From: Streptosporangiaceae bacterium
GTDB taxonomy: Bacteria; Actinomycetota; Actinomycetes; Streptosporangiales; Streptosporangiaceae
Assembly: GCA_025964715.1 (NCBI GenBank)
Contig: JAOPYH010000247.1
Location: 1 to 39,113 of the forward strand
DNA length: 39,113 nucleotides
Reading direction: 5' to 3'
Shown here piece after piece: positions 17,477 through 26,470 of the stretch. Numbering within the stretch: the stretch's first letter is position 1; every line of letters begins with the position of its first letter. Under the pieces are notes generated by a model, which saw only the letters and a list, made by a program, of their open reading frames with translations, did no database searches and had not been told where the DNA came from. Both the position numbers and the translations under genes were made by a program.

Positions 17477-18982
17477 TCAGCGGGCGGAGGCCATGGCGGT
17501 GATGATGCGCTCCTCGGTCACTTCGGGGCCGGTGAGCTCGGTGACGACGGCGCCCTCGCGCAGGACCACGATGCGGTCGCAGCCCGCCACGAGCTCCTCG
17601 AGGTCGGAGGAGATCAGCAGAACCGCAAGCCCGTCCACCGCCAGCTCGTCCAGGAGGTCCTGCATCTCCGCCTTCGTGCCCACGTCCAGGCCGCGCGTGG
17701 GCTCGTCGAGCAGCAGAATCCTCGGCCGCATGGCCAGCCAGCGGGCCAGCAGCACCTTCTGCTGGTTGCCGCCCGAGAGCTCGCTGACCCGCTGGCGTGC
17801 GGACTCGGCCTTGATTCTCAGCCGCCGCATGAACGTGTCCACCACCCGGTCGATCCGGGCGTCGGACACGACGCCGAACCGCGACAGCCGGGGGAGCGCG
17901 GCGAGCGCGATGTTGTCGCGGATGGACAGTCCGGGCACGATCCCCTCGGCCGTGCGGTTCTCCGGCAGCATGCTGACCCCGGCGCGGATGGCCCCGGTGA
18001 TGGAGCGTTGCCGCAGGGGCGCGCCCGCCACGGTGACCTGACCGGCGTCCAGCGGAAGCGCGCCGGCGATGGCCTTGGCGGTCTCGCTGCGGCCGGCGCC
18101 GAGCAGCCCGCCGAGCCCCACGACCTCGCCCGGCCGTAGGGCGATGGTGACGTCGGTGAGGACGTGCCTGCGGGTCAGGCCGGTCGCCTCCAGCAGTGGC
18201 GGGTCGCCCGGCCGTTCGGGCTCACCCGCGGGCTGCGCCGGCGTGGCCCGGACCGGTCTGCGGCCCAGCATCAGCGAGACGAGCCTGGAGCGGTCGAGCT
18301 CGGCGAGGGGTCCGGTGTGCACGACCCGGCCGTGGCGCAGCACGGTCACCAGGTCGCAGACCTGGTACAGCTCCTCGAGCCGGTGGCTCACATAGATGAT
18401 CGACCGGCCCTCCGCGCGCAGGCCCTCGATGACCGCGAACAGCGTCCGGATCTCGGCCGGCTCCAGAGCCGACGTCGGCTCGTCCATGATGACCACCCGG
18501 GCGCCGGTGGCCGACGCGCGCGCCAGCGCCACCAGCTGCCGGGTCCCGGGTGGAAACGACAGGAGCGGGCGCCGTACGTCGAGCCGCAGGCCGTATCCGG
18601 CGAGGATCTCCTCCGCGCGGGTGTGCATGCGGGCCATGTCCAGGAGGCCGAGCCGGCCGCGCGGCTCGTGGCCGAGGAGGACGTTGCGCGCGACGCTCAT
18701 CAGCGGGACCAGGTTGGCGTCCTGGTGCACCGCCGCGATCCCGGCCCGCTCGGCGTCCAGGGGACCGGTGAGGGTGAGCGGCCGGCCCGCGAAGCGGAGC
18801 ACGCCCGCGTCCGGCCGGTGGACCCCGGACAGCACCTTGATCAGTGTGGACTTGCCGGCGCCGTTCTCTCCGGCGATCGCGTGCACCTCACCGGGGCCGA
18901 AGGTCAGGGAGACGTGGTCGAGGGCCCGCACCCCAGCGAAGGTCTTGAGAACACCTGCGGCTTCCAGGATTCTTTCTGCCAC
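17477..18982 (-). CDS. Orphan sugar ABC transporter ATPase (RbsA/YtfR type, two nucleotide-binding domains)
   Basis: A 501-residue tandem ATPase. NBD1 has GENGAGKST and VVIMDEPTSALEP, and a degenerate signature region (LSFPPGTRQLVALAR). NBD2 has the usual altered P-loop GLLGAGRSETAKAI, signature SELSGGNQQKVLLARWLA and Walker B ILLLDEPTRGLD. It is strikingly similar along its length to the ATPase at 23974, sharing stretches such as VVSDARIDRVVDTFMRRLRIKA. The GTG start has AGGAGG 6 bases upstream. It lies downstream of the deoR gene on the same strand, but no permease or binding protein accompanies it. It probably serves the permeases encoded at 25508-27480, or is a spare copy after duplication. 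Confidence 0.9.
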   Translation of the reverse strand: MAERILEAAGVLKTFAGVRALDHVSLTFGPGEVHAIAGENGAGKSTLIKVLSGVHRPDAGVLRFAGRPLTLTGPLDAERAGIAAVHQDANLVPLMSVARNVLLGHEPRGRLGLLDMARMHTRAEEILAGYGLRLDVRRPLLSFPPGTRQLVALARASATGARVVIMDEPTSALEPAEIRTLFAVIEGLRAEGRSIIYVSHRLEELYQVCDLVTVLRHGRVVHTGPLAELDRSRLVSLMLGRRPVRATPAQPAGEPERPGDPPLLEATGLTRRHVLTDVTIALRPGEVVGLGGLLGAGRSETAKAIAGALPLDAGQVTVAGAPLRQRSITGAIRAGVSMLPENRTAEGIVPGLSIRDNIALAALPRLSRFGVVSDARIDRVVDTFMRRLRIKAESARQRVSELSGGNQQKVLLARWLAMRPRILLLDEPTRGLDVGTKAEMQDLLDELAVDGLAVLLISSDLEELVAGCDRIVVLREGAVVTELTGPEVTEERIITAMASAR

Positions 18983-19022
18983 GCGGTCCCTCCTGCCGGG
19001 CTCGTACAGATCCGCCCCGACG

Positions 19023-19035
19023 GTGATCCGATCAC
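19023..19035. promoter_or_regulatory. Palindrome between deoR and the orphan ATPase
   Basis: GTGATC-C-GATCAC is a perfect 6-bp inverted repeat. On the minus strand it includes GATCGGATC, a core also seen in the deoR/GH2 intergenic region at 20013-20021. It may be an internal operator for the ATPase gene. Confidence 0.35.
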
Positions 19036-19074
19036 GGAACCTTTCTGTTACACCAGCAGCGGGTTCGCCCGCGC

Positions 19075-19881
19075 TCAGAGCCTGGCGACGTGCAGGCGGA
19101 CGCCCCGGCCGCTCAGCTCGTCGAGCTCCTCCCGGGGCGCGGCGTCCTCGGTGACCAGGTGGTCGATGTGCTCGGCGGCGACGGTCTGCACCATGGTGTC
19201 CATGCCGATCTTGGTGTGGTCCGCGAGCACGACGACCTCCTCCGCGGTCGCCGCGAGGGCGCGGTCGATGCTCGCCACCTGCACGTTCGGGGTGGACAGC
19301 CCGCGTTGCGCGGTCAGCCCGTTCCCCGAGATGAAGGCCCGGCGGACCCGCAGCCCGGCGAGGGAGCGCTCGGCGGCGCTGCCGACCAGTGCGTGGATGG
19401 ATCCGCGCACGGTGCCTCCGGTCAGCACCACCTCGATGCGCGGCGAGCCGCCGAGGGCCTGGGCGACCAGCAGGGAGTTGGTCACGACCGCCAGCTCGGT
19501 GTGCTTGGTGAGCCGCTGTGCGAGGGCCTGGGTCGTCGTGCCGGGCCCGATCACGATGGCGTCACCGTCCTCGACGAGGGACATGGCCAGCTCGGCGATC
19601 ACGGCCTTCTCCGCGGGCGCCACCTGGGCCTTCTGCAGGTAGGTCGGCTCCCGGGACAGCTCACCGGGCAGCGACGCGCCGCCGTGGTGCCGGTTCAGCA
19701 GGCCGGCCGCCTCGAGGGCGCGCACGTCCCGCCGCACGGTCACCTCCGAGGACTGCACCGACTGGGCGAGCTCCCGCAGCGAGACCGCGCCGTTGGCCCG
19801 GACGAGCTCCAGGATGCGCTCGCGGCGTTCGGCGGCGAACACGGGTTTGCGGCCGTCCGCCGTGCCGTGCGTGTCACTCAA
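19075..19881 (-). CDS. DeoR-family sugar-phosphate-responsive repressor
   Basis: A 268-residue regulator if started at TTG 19881, which has a G-rich run GGGGGGA just upstream; ATG 19920 (281 residues) is the alternative, and the frame stays open to 20046. The helix-turn-helix lies in RRERILELVRANGAVSLRELAQSVQSSEVTVRRDVRALEAAGLLNRHHGGA, the DeoR signature. The C-terminal DeoRC sugar-phosphate isomerase-like domain has VIGPGTTTQALAQRL, VVTNSLLVAQAL, VVLTGGTVRG, RRAFISGNGLTAQRG and VVVLADHTKIG. The effector should be a phosphorylated sugar. It is divergent from the GH2/ABC operon and upstream of the orphan ATPase, so it probably controls both. Confidence 0.88.
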   Translation of the reverse strand: MSDTHGTADGRKPVFAAERRERILELVRANGAVSLRELAQSVQSSEVTVRRDVRALEAAGLLNRHHGGASLPGELSREPTYLQKAQVAPAEKAVIAELAMSLVEDGDAIVIGPGTTTQALAQRLTKHTELAVVTNSLLVAQALGGSPRIEVVLTGGTVRGSIHALVGSAAERSLAGLRVRRAFISGNGLTAQRGLSTPNVQVASIDRALAATAEEVVVLADHTKIGMDTMVQTVAAEHIDHLVTEDAAPREELDELSGRGVRLHVARL

Positions 19882-19927
19882 AGTCCCCCCACTCGGCTCT
19901 CCGGCCCGCGCCGGAAGCATCCGGTCA

Positions 19928-20047
19928 ATTCCGATCGTAGTCAGTCGCCGTCCGACCCGCTCCCGGCCCGCCAGGCGGTCGCGAATCGACAGAGCCCGAT
20001 CGTTTGTGACCGAATCGGATCGGAATCTCTTGACGATTCCGGTCACA
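19928..20047. promoter_or_regulatory. Putative DeoR operators between deoR and the GH2 operon
   Basis: TGTGACCGAATCG (20005-20017) and CGATTCCGGTCACA (20034-20047) form a near-perfect inverted repeat (one-base difference) with a 16-base spacer. A second pair, ATTCCGATC (19928-19936) and GATCGGAAT (20018-20026), is a 9-bp inverted repeat about 80 bases apart, a spacing that would allow looping. A TTGACG element at 20030-20035 may be the -35 of the GH2 operon and overlaps the first repeat. Repression by DeoR is inference. Confidence 0.55.
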
Positions 20048-20161
20048 GGGTGCTTGGTTGAGACCGTTCACGGGTTCACATCTGTTCATTTCGATCCGTC
20101 CGGCGAATCCCGTCCCTCCTGCGAGCCCCATCCGCCCCTTGCCCGAAGAGGATCCTCTGGG

Positions 20162-22795
20162 ATGAAAGCGAAGAGACGCAGCCCCTACGTCCTGCTCGCC
20201 GTGCTCCTCAGCTTCGTGCTGCAGTGCGCGGCCATCACCGGCGCGTCGGCGCATACCGCACCGCGTTCCCCCTCCCCGGGTGCCGCGGCGGCCGAGCGGC
20301 ACGGCCTGCGCGGCGACTACTACCTGAGCTCCGGCCCCGGCGCGTTCGACTTCCACGAGCTCAAGGCCACGGTGCTCGACCCGAACATCGACTTTCCGGA
20401 CCTGGAGGGTGCCTTCAAGGACCTGACCGGCCGTACGGACGACGTGAACGTACGGTGGACCGGCCGCATCCAGCCGCGGTTCTCCGAGCCCTACACGTTC
20501 TCGATGATCGGCGACAACGGGTTCCGGCTCTGGATCGACGGCCGTCTGGTCGTCGACAACTGGGCCGACAACTGGGACGTGGAGAAGACCGGCCAGCCGA
20601 TCGCGCTCGAGGCCGGCAAGTCCTACGACTTCAAGGTGGAGTACTTCGAGCACAACGGCGGCTCGAACCTGCGGCTGCGCTGGCAGAGTCCGAGCCAGGC
20701 CAAGGACATCGTGCCCGCCGACTCCTTCACCCCACCTGCGGGCTTCGATCCGCCGGGCCCGCTCACGGCCGCCGTCACGACGGCCGGTGACACGGTGCTG
20801 CTCGGCTTCGGCAGTGCCCTCGCCCCGCCGCCGGCGAGTGCCCGGGAGCACTTCACCCTCTCCGTCGGTGGGACCCCGTGGCCCATCGACTCCGTGGCAC
20901 TCGACCAGAGTGATCCGTCCGTACTCGCGCTGAAGCTGGCGAACCCCGTCCCGCGGCAGGCCGGGACGACCGTCCGCGTCGGCTACGACGGGGCGGGCGG
21001 CGTGGCCGGCCGCGACGGCACCGCCATCAAGGGTTTCCAGCACGTCGCGGTGGCGAACGACTCGGCGTACTCCATCAAGACCAGGTGGGCCGCGCAGGTC
21101 AAGCCCGACAGCCCGCTGCCGGAGTATCCGCGTCCGCAGCTGACCCGGCCGGACTGGCGCAGCCTCAACGGCACCTGGCAGTTCGCCTCGGCCAAGGAGG
21201 GCGACGCACCGCCCGTAGGACGCGTCCTCGGCGAGCGGATCGTCGTGCCCTACCCCGTCGAGTCCGCGCTGTCCGGGATCGCCCGCAGCGAGGACCGCAT
21301 GTGGTACCGCCGTACCTTCACCGTCCCGGACGGCTGGCGGGTCGGCGGCGGCAGGCGGCTGTTGCTGCACCTCGACGCGGTCGACTACCAGAGCACGGTG
21401 TATGTCAACGGCCGGCAGGTGGCCGCGCACAAGGGCGGCTACGACCGGTTCAGCGCCGACGTCACCGACGCCCTCCGGCCGCGTGGCCCGCAGGAGCTCA
21501 TCGTCGGGGTGTACGACCCGACCGATCTGAACGGCCAGGCCGTCGGTAAGCAGCGCCGCGCTCCGGGAGGCATCTTCTACACGCCGGCCTCGGGGATCTG
21601 GCAGTCGGTCTGGATGGAGCCCGTCGCGACCGCCCATCTCACCGGCGTGCATGCCACGCCGGATGTGGCGGGCCAGGCCGTAGGGGTCACGGTGGACACC
21701 CAGGCGGCGGCGGACACGATGGTCGTCGTCACCGCACGCGACGGGCACCGCGTGGTGGGCCGGGCGACCGGACGTCCGGGCACCGAGCTGCGGGTCCCCG
21801 TCCGCGGTCCCAAGCTGTGGTCGCCCGACACACCCTTCCTGTACGGCCTCGACGTCGCCCTCGTGGACTCCCGCGGCCGGCGGCTCGACCAGGTCGGCAG
21901 CTACTTCGGCATGCGGACCATCGGTGTCGCCCAGGCCGACGGCGCACGCCGGATGGTGCTGAACGGCAAGCCGGTCTTCCAGCTCGGCCCGCTGGACCAG
22001 GGCTTCTGGCCGGACGGCATCTACACGGCGCCGACCGACTCCGCCCTGCGCTACGACCTCGAGCAGACCAAGCGGCTCGGCTTCAACGCGGTGCGCAAGC
22101 ACGTCAAGGTGGAATCCGACCGCTGGTACTACTGGGCCGACCGGCTCGGGCTGCTGGTCTGGCAGGACATGCCGGCCATGTTCGGCTCCGCGGACAACGC
22201 GGAGAAGGCGCAGTACGAGGCCGAGCTGCACACCCTGGTCCAGCAGCACCGGGACCATCCCTCCATCGTGATGTGGGTGCCCTTCAACGAGGGCTGGGGC
22301 CAGTACGACCAGGCGCGCATCGCCGACACGGTCAAGCAGTGGGATCCGACCCGGCTCGTGGACAACATGAGCGGGATCAACTGCTGCGGCGCCGTCGACG
22401 GCGGGAACGGCGACGTGATCGACATGCACCTCTACCCGGGTCCGGGCACACCGGCCTCGCCCACCGCCACGCGCGCCGCGGTGCTGGGGGAGTACGGCGG
22501 GCTCGGGCTGCCGGTCATGGGGCACACCTGGTCGGGCGGCGGCTGGGGCTATGCCGTCGAGCCGGACGCCAAGGCCCTCACCGACCACTACGTGCAGATG
22601 ACCGGCCGGCTGCGCGAGTTGCGTAGCTGCAACGGGCTCAGCGCCGCCATCTACACGCAGACCACCGACGTGGAAACCGAGCTCAACGGCCTCATGACCT
22701 ATGACCGGGCGGTCACCAAGCCGGACATCGACCGGGTCCGGGCGGCCAACAAGGCGGTGATCGAGGGAGCGCCCGTGACCTGCGCCGCGAACTGA
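20162..22795 (+). CDS. Secreted PA14-containing glycoside hydrolase family 2 enzyme
   Basis: An 877-residue exported protein. The signal peptide has a basic start (MKAKRR), a hydrophobic core and a probable cleavage after ASA (about residue 30). A PA14 domain (about 45-185) is marked by GLRGDYYLSS, VRWTGRIQPRFSEPYTFSMIGDNGFRLWIDG and YDFKVEYFEHNGGSNLRLRW. A linker beta domain follows (about 190-300). The GH2 part (about 325-870) has a jelly-roll sugar-binding domain, an Ig-like domain and a TIM barrel. The acid/base is Glu710 in FNEGWG; the likely nucleophile is Glu777 in LGEYGG. It leads a sugar ABC operon with a YtfQ-like binding protein, so a furanosidase or galactosidase acting outside the cell is plausible. 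Linkage specificity cannot be read from sequence. Confidence 0.85.
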   Translation: MKAKRRSPYVLLAVLLSFVLQCAAITGASAHTAPRSPSPGAAAAERHGLRGDYYLSSGPGAFDFHELKATVLDPNIDFPDLEGAFKDLTGRTDDVNVRWTGRIQPRFSEPYTFSMIGDNGFRLWIDGRLVVDNWADNWDVEKTGQPIALEAGKSYDFKVEYFEHNGGSNLRLRWQSPSQAKDIVPADSFTPPAGFDPPGPLTAAVTTAGDTVLLGFGSALAPPPASAREHFTLSVGGTPWPIDSVALDQSDPSVLALKLANPVPRQAGTTVRVGYDGAGGVAGRDGTAIKGFQHVAVANDSAYSIKTRWAAQVKPDSPLPEYPRPQLTRPDWRSLNGTWQFASAKEGDAPPVGRVLGERIVVPYPVESALSGIARSEDRMWYRRTFTVPDGWRVGGGRRLLLHLDAVDYQSTVYVNGRQVAAHKGGYDRFSADVTDALRPRGPQELIVGVYDPTDLNGQAVGKQRRAPGGIFYTPASGIWQSVWMEPVATAHLTGVHATPDVAGQAVGVTVDTQAAADTMVVVTARDGHRVVGRATGRPGTELRVPVRGPKLWSPDTPFLYGLDVALVDSRGRRLDQVGSYFGMRTIGVAQADGARRMVLNGKPVFQLGPLDQGFWPDGIYTAPTDSALRYDLEQTKRLGFNAVRKHVKVESDRWYYWADRLGLLVWQDMPAMFGSADNAEKAQYEAELHTLVQQHRDHPSIVMWVPFNEGWGQYDQARIADTVKQWDPTRLVDNMSGINCCGAVDGGNGDVIDMHLYPGPGTPASPTATRAAVLGEYGGLGLPVMGHTWSGGGWGYAVEPDAKALTDHYVQMTGRLRELRSCNGLSAAIYTQTTDVETELNGLMTYDRAVTKPDIDRVRAANKAVIEGAPVTCAAN

Positions 22796-22807
22796 TCCTT
22801 GCGAGGT

Positions 22808-22840
22808 GGTGGAGGGCCGCAGGCCTGCGGCCCCTCCACC
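22808..22840 (+). terminator. Long stem-loop between the GH2 and binding-protein genes
   Basis: The arms 22808-22823 and 22824-22840 pair over 16 bp with one bulged base (GGTGGAGG...CCGCAGG against CCTGCGG...CCTCCACC). There is no U tract, and the next gene starts 37 bases later. It may be a partial terminator or an mRNA-stabilising hairpin that raises binding-protein levels relative to the enzyme. Confidence 0.55.
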
Positions 22841-22876
22841 GTCGCACGCGCCTTTCCGTACCGAAGGGAACCCCCC

Positions 22877-23956
22877 ATGACGACACACTTCGCCCTCCCC
22901 TTGCGGGGCGCGGCCGTCGCGCTCACCGCGGCTCTCGCGGTGGCCGGCTGCGCCAAGTCCGAGAACAACGGCCCCGCGCCGGCCGCCGGAGCCTCCCAGA
23001 GCCAGCAGGTCGCCCAGCAGCCGACCGGCGCGGCCGGCTCGACCTGCACGCTGAGCCAGTTCGGCGGCACGAAGTTCGACCTGAAGGCCGCGACGGTCGG
23101 GTTCTCCCAGTCGGAGAAGGAGGCCAACCCGTTCCGGATCGCCGAGACGAAGTCCATCAAGGATGAGGCGGCCCGGCTCGGCCTCTCCAAACTCAAGGTC
23201 ACCAACGCTCAGTCGCAGTTCTCCAAGCAGATCACCGACGTCCAGCAGCTGATCGCCCAGGGCGCGCGGCTGCTCGTCATCGCGCCGTTGAACTCCGACG
23301 GCTGGGAGCCCGTGCTTCAGCAGGCCGCCGCCAAGAAGATCCCCATCATCACCATCGACCGCAAGATCAACGCCAGGGCCTGCGGCGACTACCTGACGTT
23401 CATCGGCTCGGACTTCTACGAGCAGGGCAGGCGCGCGGCCGACCAGATGGCCCAGGCCCTCGGTGGCAAGGGCAAGGTCGCGATCCTGCTGGGCGCGCCC
23501 GGGAACAACGTCACCACTGAGCGCACCAACGGTTTCAAGGACCGGATGAAGGTGAAGGCGCCGGGTGTCCAGATCTCCTTCGAGCAGACCGGTGAGTTCT
23601 CCCGGGAGAAGGGGCAGCAGGTCACGGAGCAGCTGATCCAGTCGAACCCCGGGATCAACGGCGTCTACGCCGAGAACGACGAGATGGCCCTCGGCGCGGT
23701 GACCGCGCTCAAGGGCGCCGGCAAGAAGCCCGGAGACGTCAAGATCGTTTCCGTGGACGGGACCAGGAGCGCCGTCCGCAACATCGTGGACGGCTGGCTG
23801 CAGGCGGTGGTCGAGTCCAACCCGCGCTTCGGTCCCCTGGCCTTCGACACCGCCCAGAAGTTCCTCGGCGGTCGGCCCATCCCGGACAAGGTGATCATCA
23901 CCGACCGCGAGTACACGACCGGCAATGCCAAGGACTCGCTCTCCCAGGCGTACTGA
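22877..23956 (+). CDS. YtfQ-like sugar ABC transporter substrate-binding lipoprotein
   Basis: A 359-residue lipoprotein with lipobox VAGC (Cys25) and a Gln/Ala/Pro-rich linker. The mature part is a type I periplasmic binding protein (peripla_BP_4). Several segments match what I know of E. coli YtfQ, the galactofuranose binding protein: VGFSQSEKEANPFRIAETKSI, LIAPLNSDGWEPVLQQA, IPIITIDRKI, TGEFSREKGQQVTEQLIQ, YAENDEMALGAVTALKGAG and VSVDGTRSAVRNIVDG. The ATG at 22877 is preferred over an upstream GTG because the lipoprotein signal begins there. It should capture the sugar released by the GH2 enzyme. The ligand could also be another aldofuranose such as arabinofuranose. Confidence 0.88.
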   Translation: MTTHFALPLRGAAVALTAALAVAGCAKSENNGPAPAAGASQSQQVAQQPTGAAGSTCTLSQFGGTKFDLKAATVGFSQSEKEANPFRIAETKSIKDEAARLGLSKLKVTNAQSQFSKQITDVQQLIAQGARLLVIAPLNSDGWEPVLQQAAAKKIPIITIDRKINARACGDYLTFIGSDFYEQGRRAADQMAQALGGKGKVAILLGAPGNNVTTERTNGFKDRMKVKAPGVQISFEQTGEFSREKGQQVTEQLIQSNPGINGVYAENDEMALGAVTALKGAGKKPGDVKIVSVDGTRSAVRNIVDGWLQAVVESNPRFGPLAFDTAQKFLGGRPIPDKVIITDREYTTGNAKDSLSQAY

Positions 23957-23973
23957 AAGGGCGTAGCGCAGCC

Positions 23974-25515
23974 ATGACAAGGAGCGCAGAGCCGGTGCTG
24001 GAGGCCACGGACATCTCCAAACGGTTTCCCGGCGTGCAGGCCCTCGACCGGGTGTCGCTGAGCCTGCGCCCGGGAGAGGTGCACGCCCTCGTCGGGGAGA
24101 ACGGGGCCGGCAAGTCCACGCTGGTCAAGGTCCTGACCGGAGTGCACCAGCCGGACGGCGGCCGGTTGCGCCTCGGCGGCGAGCCGGCCTCGTTCGGCAC
24201 GCCGCTGGAGGCACAGCGGTCCGGCATCTCGACGATCTACCAGGAGGTCAATCTCATCCCGCTGATGAGCGTGGCGCGCAACCTGCTGCTGGGCCACGAG
24301 CCGCGCAGCCGGCTCGGCACCATCGACGTGCCGCGCATGCATGCCGAGGCCGAGCGGACTCTGGCCGGTTTCGGGCTCCGTACGGACGTACGACGCCCGC
24401 TGCGCACGCTGGGCGTGGGGGCCCAGCAGATGGTGGCACTCGCCCGGGCGGTCTCCGCCGACGCCCGGGTGGTGATCATGGACGAGCCGACCTCGTCCCT
24501 GGAGCCGCGCGAGGTCGCGACGCTGTTCGAGGTCGTCACCGCCCTGCGCCGGCGCGGCATCGCCACCATCTACGTCAGCCACCGGCTCGAGGAGCTCTAC
24601 CGCATCTGTGACCGGGTGACGGTGCTGCGGGACGGGCGGGTCGCCCACACGGGCCCGCTCGCCGCCCTCGACCGGTTGCGGCTCATCTCCCTCATGCTGG
24701 GCCGTGACCTGGCCGAGGTGCGGACCGAAGGGGTCACCAGGTTCTCCGGAGAGCACGACGCCGCGGCCGGGCCGCCGGTCCTGGAGGCGCGCGGCCTGTC
24801 CCGGCGGCACGTCCTCAGCGACGTCTCCGTGGCCGTCCGCCCGGGGGAGGTCGTAGGGCTCGGCGGCCTGCTCGGCGCCGGCCGTACGGAGACGGCCAAG
24901 GCGATCGTGGGCGCGATGCCCGTCGACGCCGGGGAGGTGGTGGTCGCCGGGTTCCCCCTGCGGCGCCGCACAACGGCCGGCGCCATCCGGGCCGGGGTCA
25001 GCATGCTGCCCGAGGATCGCAAGGCGGAGGGCATCGTCGCGACCCTGTCGGTGCGCGAGAACATCGCGCTGGCCGCGCTCCCGCGGCTGTCCCGCGCGGG
25101 TGTGGTGTCCGACGCCCGCATCGACCGGGTGGTCGACACCTTCATGCGGCGGCTGCGGATCAAGGCGGCGTCGCCGCACCAGCGGGTTTCGGAGCTGTCC
25201 GGCGGCAACCAGCAGAAAGTCCTGCTGGCCCGCTGGCTGGCCATGAATCCCAAGGCCCTGCTGCTCGACGAGCCCACCCGGGGCATCGATGTCGGCGCCA
25301 AGGCCGAGGTGCAGACCTTGATCGAGGAGCTGGCCGGTGAGGGCCTCGGCGTGCTACTCATCTCCTCGGACCTCGAGGAGCTCGTCGAGGGTTCGGATCG
25401 GATCGTGGTGCTGCGGGACGGAGCGGTGGTGCGGGAACTGTCCGGCGCGGAGGTCACCGAGGACCACCTTATGGCAGCCATAGCGGCGGCCTCCGGAGGT
25501 GGGACCCATGGCTGA
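23974..25515 (+). CDS. YtfR-like sugar ABC transporter ATPase (tandem domains)
   Basis: A 513-residue tandem ATPase of the RbsA/MglA/YtfR group. NBD1 has GENGAGKSTLVKVL, signature region LGVGAQQMVALAR and VVIMDEPTSSLEP. NBD2 has the atypical P-loop GLLGAGRTETAKAI, SELSGGNQQKVLLARWLA and LLLDEPTRGIDVG. It energises import through the two permeases that follow. The start follows the binding-protein stop by 17 bases. It is a close paralogue of the minus-strand ATPase at 17477; its NBD1 signature is nearer the family norm. The stop overlaps the next gene by 8 bases. Confidence 0.93.
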   Translation: MTRSAEPVLEATDISKRFPGVQALDRVSLSLRPGEVHALVGENGAGKSTLVKVLTGVHQPDGGRLRLGGEPASFGTPLEAQRSGISTIYQEVNLIPLMSVARNLLLGHEPRSRLGTIDVPRMHAEAERTLAGFGLRTDVRRPLRTLGVGAQQMVALARAVSADARVVIMDEPTSSLEPREVATLFEVVTALRRRGIATIYVSHRLEELYRICDRVTVLRDGRVAHTGPLAALDRLRLISLMLGRDLAEVRTEGVTRFSGEHDAAAGPPVLEARGLSRRHVLSDVSVAVRPGEVVGLGGLLGAGRTETAKAIVGAMPVDAGEVVVAGFPLRRRTTAGAIRAGVSMLPEDRKAEGIVATLSVRENIALAALPRLSRAGVVSDARIDRVVDTFMRRLRIKAASPHQRVSELSGGNQQKVLLARWLAMNPKALLLDEPTRGIDVGAKAEVQTLIEELAGEGLGVLLISSDLEELVEGSDRIVVLRDGAVVRELSGAEVTEDHLMAAIAAASGGGTHG

Positions 25516-26470
25516 GGCGGCCGTCGCGCGTCCAGGCCTCGACCGGGCCCGTCTCCTCAGCCGGCTCCAGGAGTACGGGGTCTACGCCTCGGTCCTGGCG
25601 CTGCTGCTGTTCAACATCGTCTTCACCCCGCACTTCGTGGACGCCGGCAACTTCCGGACCCAGCTCGTCCAGGTCGCCCCGATCGTCATCGTGGCGCTCG
25701 GCATGGCCCTGGTCATCGGGACCGAGGGGATCGACCTGTCGGTGGGCTCGGTCATGGCGCTGGCCGCCTCGGTCGTCGTGCTCTATCTCGGGTACGGGGC
25801 CCTGCCGGCCGTACTCCTGTCGCTCCTCGCCGGGGCCGTGTCGGGTGCCGTCGGCGGTGTGCTGGTGGCCTACGTCGGCGTGCAGCCCATCGTCGCCACG
25901 CTCGCGCTGCTCGTCGGGATCCGGGGGCTTGCGAACGTGCTCGTCCCGCAGCTCAGGGAGTTCACCAATCCGACGCTGCTTTCCCTGGGCAGCGACTCAC
26001 TGGCCGGCGTGCCGACCGTCGTGCTCATCGCCGCCGGGCTGACGGTCCTCGTCACCTTCCTGGTACGGCGCACCACGTTCGGCCGGCAGGTCGTCGCGGT
26101 GGGCGGCAACCGCAGGGCCAGTGAGCTGTCCGGCCTGCCGGTGAAGCGGATCCTGCTCCTCGTCTACGTGATTTCCGGGGTGCTGGCGGCCGGCGCCGGG
26201 ATCCTGGCGACCGCGCGGCTCCAGGCCAGCGACCCCACCTCCCTGGGGCTGTTCATGGAGCTGTCGGCCATCACCGCGGTGGTCATCGGCGGCACGCCCC
26301 TGAGCGGCGGACGCATCCGGGTGCTCGGCACGGTGATGGGCGCCCTCCTGATGCAACTGCTCCAGGCCACCTTGATCAAGCACAACCTTCCGCAGTCCTG
26401 GACCCAGATCGTCCAGGCGGTCATCATCCTCGCCGCGGTCTACGCGGCGCGTGAGCGGGGAGCGCGATGA
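25508..26470 (+). CDS. YtfT-like sugar ABC transporter permease
   Basis: A 320-residue permease of the BPD_transp_2 (RbsC/YtfT) family with about 8-10 helices. Landmarks are VIVALGMALVIGTEGIDLSVGSVMALAA (conserved GIDLSVG), VAYVGVQPIVATLALLVGIRGLA, FGRQVVAVGGNRRASELSGLPVKR (ATPase-contacting loop with the GGN motif) and ELSAITAVVIGGTPLSGG. The ATG at 25508 has GGAGG upstream with good spacing and overlaps the ATPase stop. It is paired with the next permease by an ATGA overlap, as in the two-permease YtfT/YjfF systems. Confidence 0.9.
   Translation: MAEAAVARPGLDRARLLSRLQEYGVYASVLALLLFNIVFTPHFVDAGNFRTQLVQVAPIVIVALGMALVIGTEGIDLSVGSVMALAASVVVLYLGYGALPAVLLSLLAGAVSGAVGGVLVAYVGVQPIVATLALLVGIRGLANVLVPQLREFTNPTLLSLGSDSLAGVPTVVLIAAGLTVLVTFLVRRTTFGRQVVAVGGNRRASELSGLPVKRILLLVYVISGVLAAGAGILATARLQASDPTSLGLFMELSAITAVVIGGTPLSGGRIRVLGTVMGALLMQLLQATLIKHNLPQSWTQIVQAVIILAAVYAARERGAR

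Noticed and set aside
19925..23980. A 1351-codon minus-strand open frame opposite the GH2 and binding-protein genes
   Set aside because: It is a shadow of high third-position G+C in the plus-strand genes; its sequence is Arg/Gly/Val low-complexity with no family resemblance.
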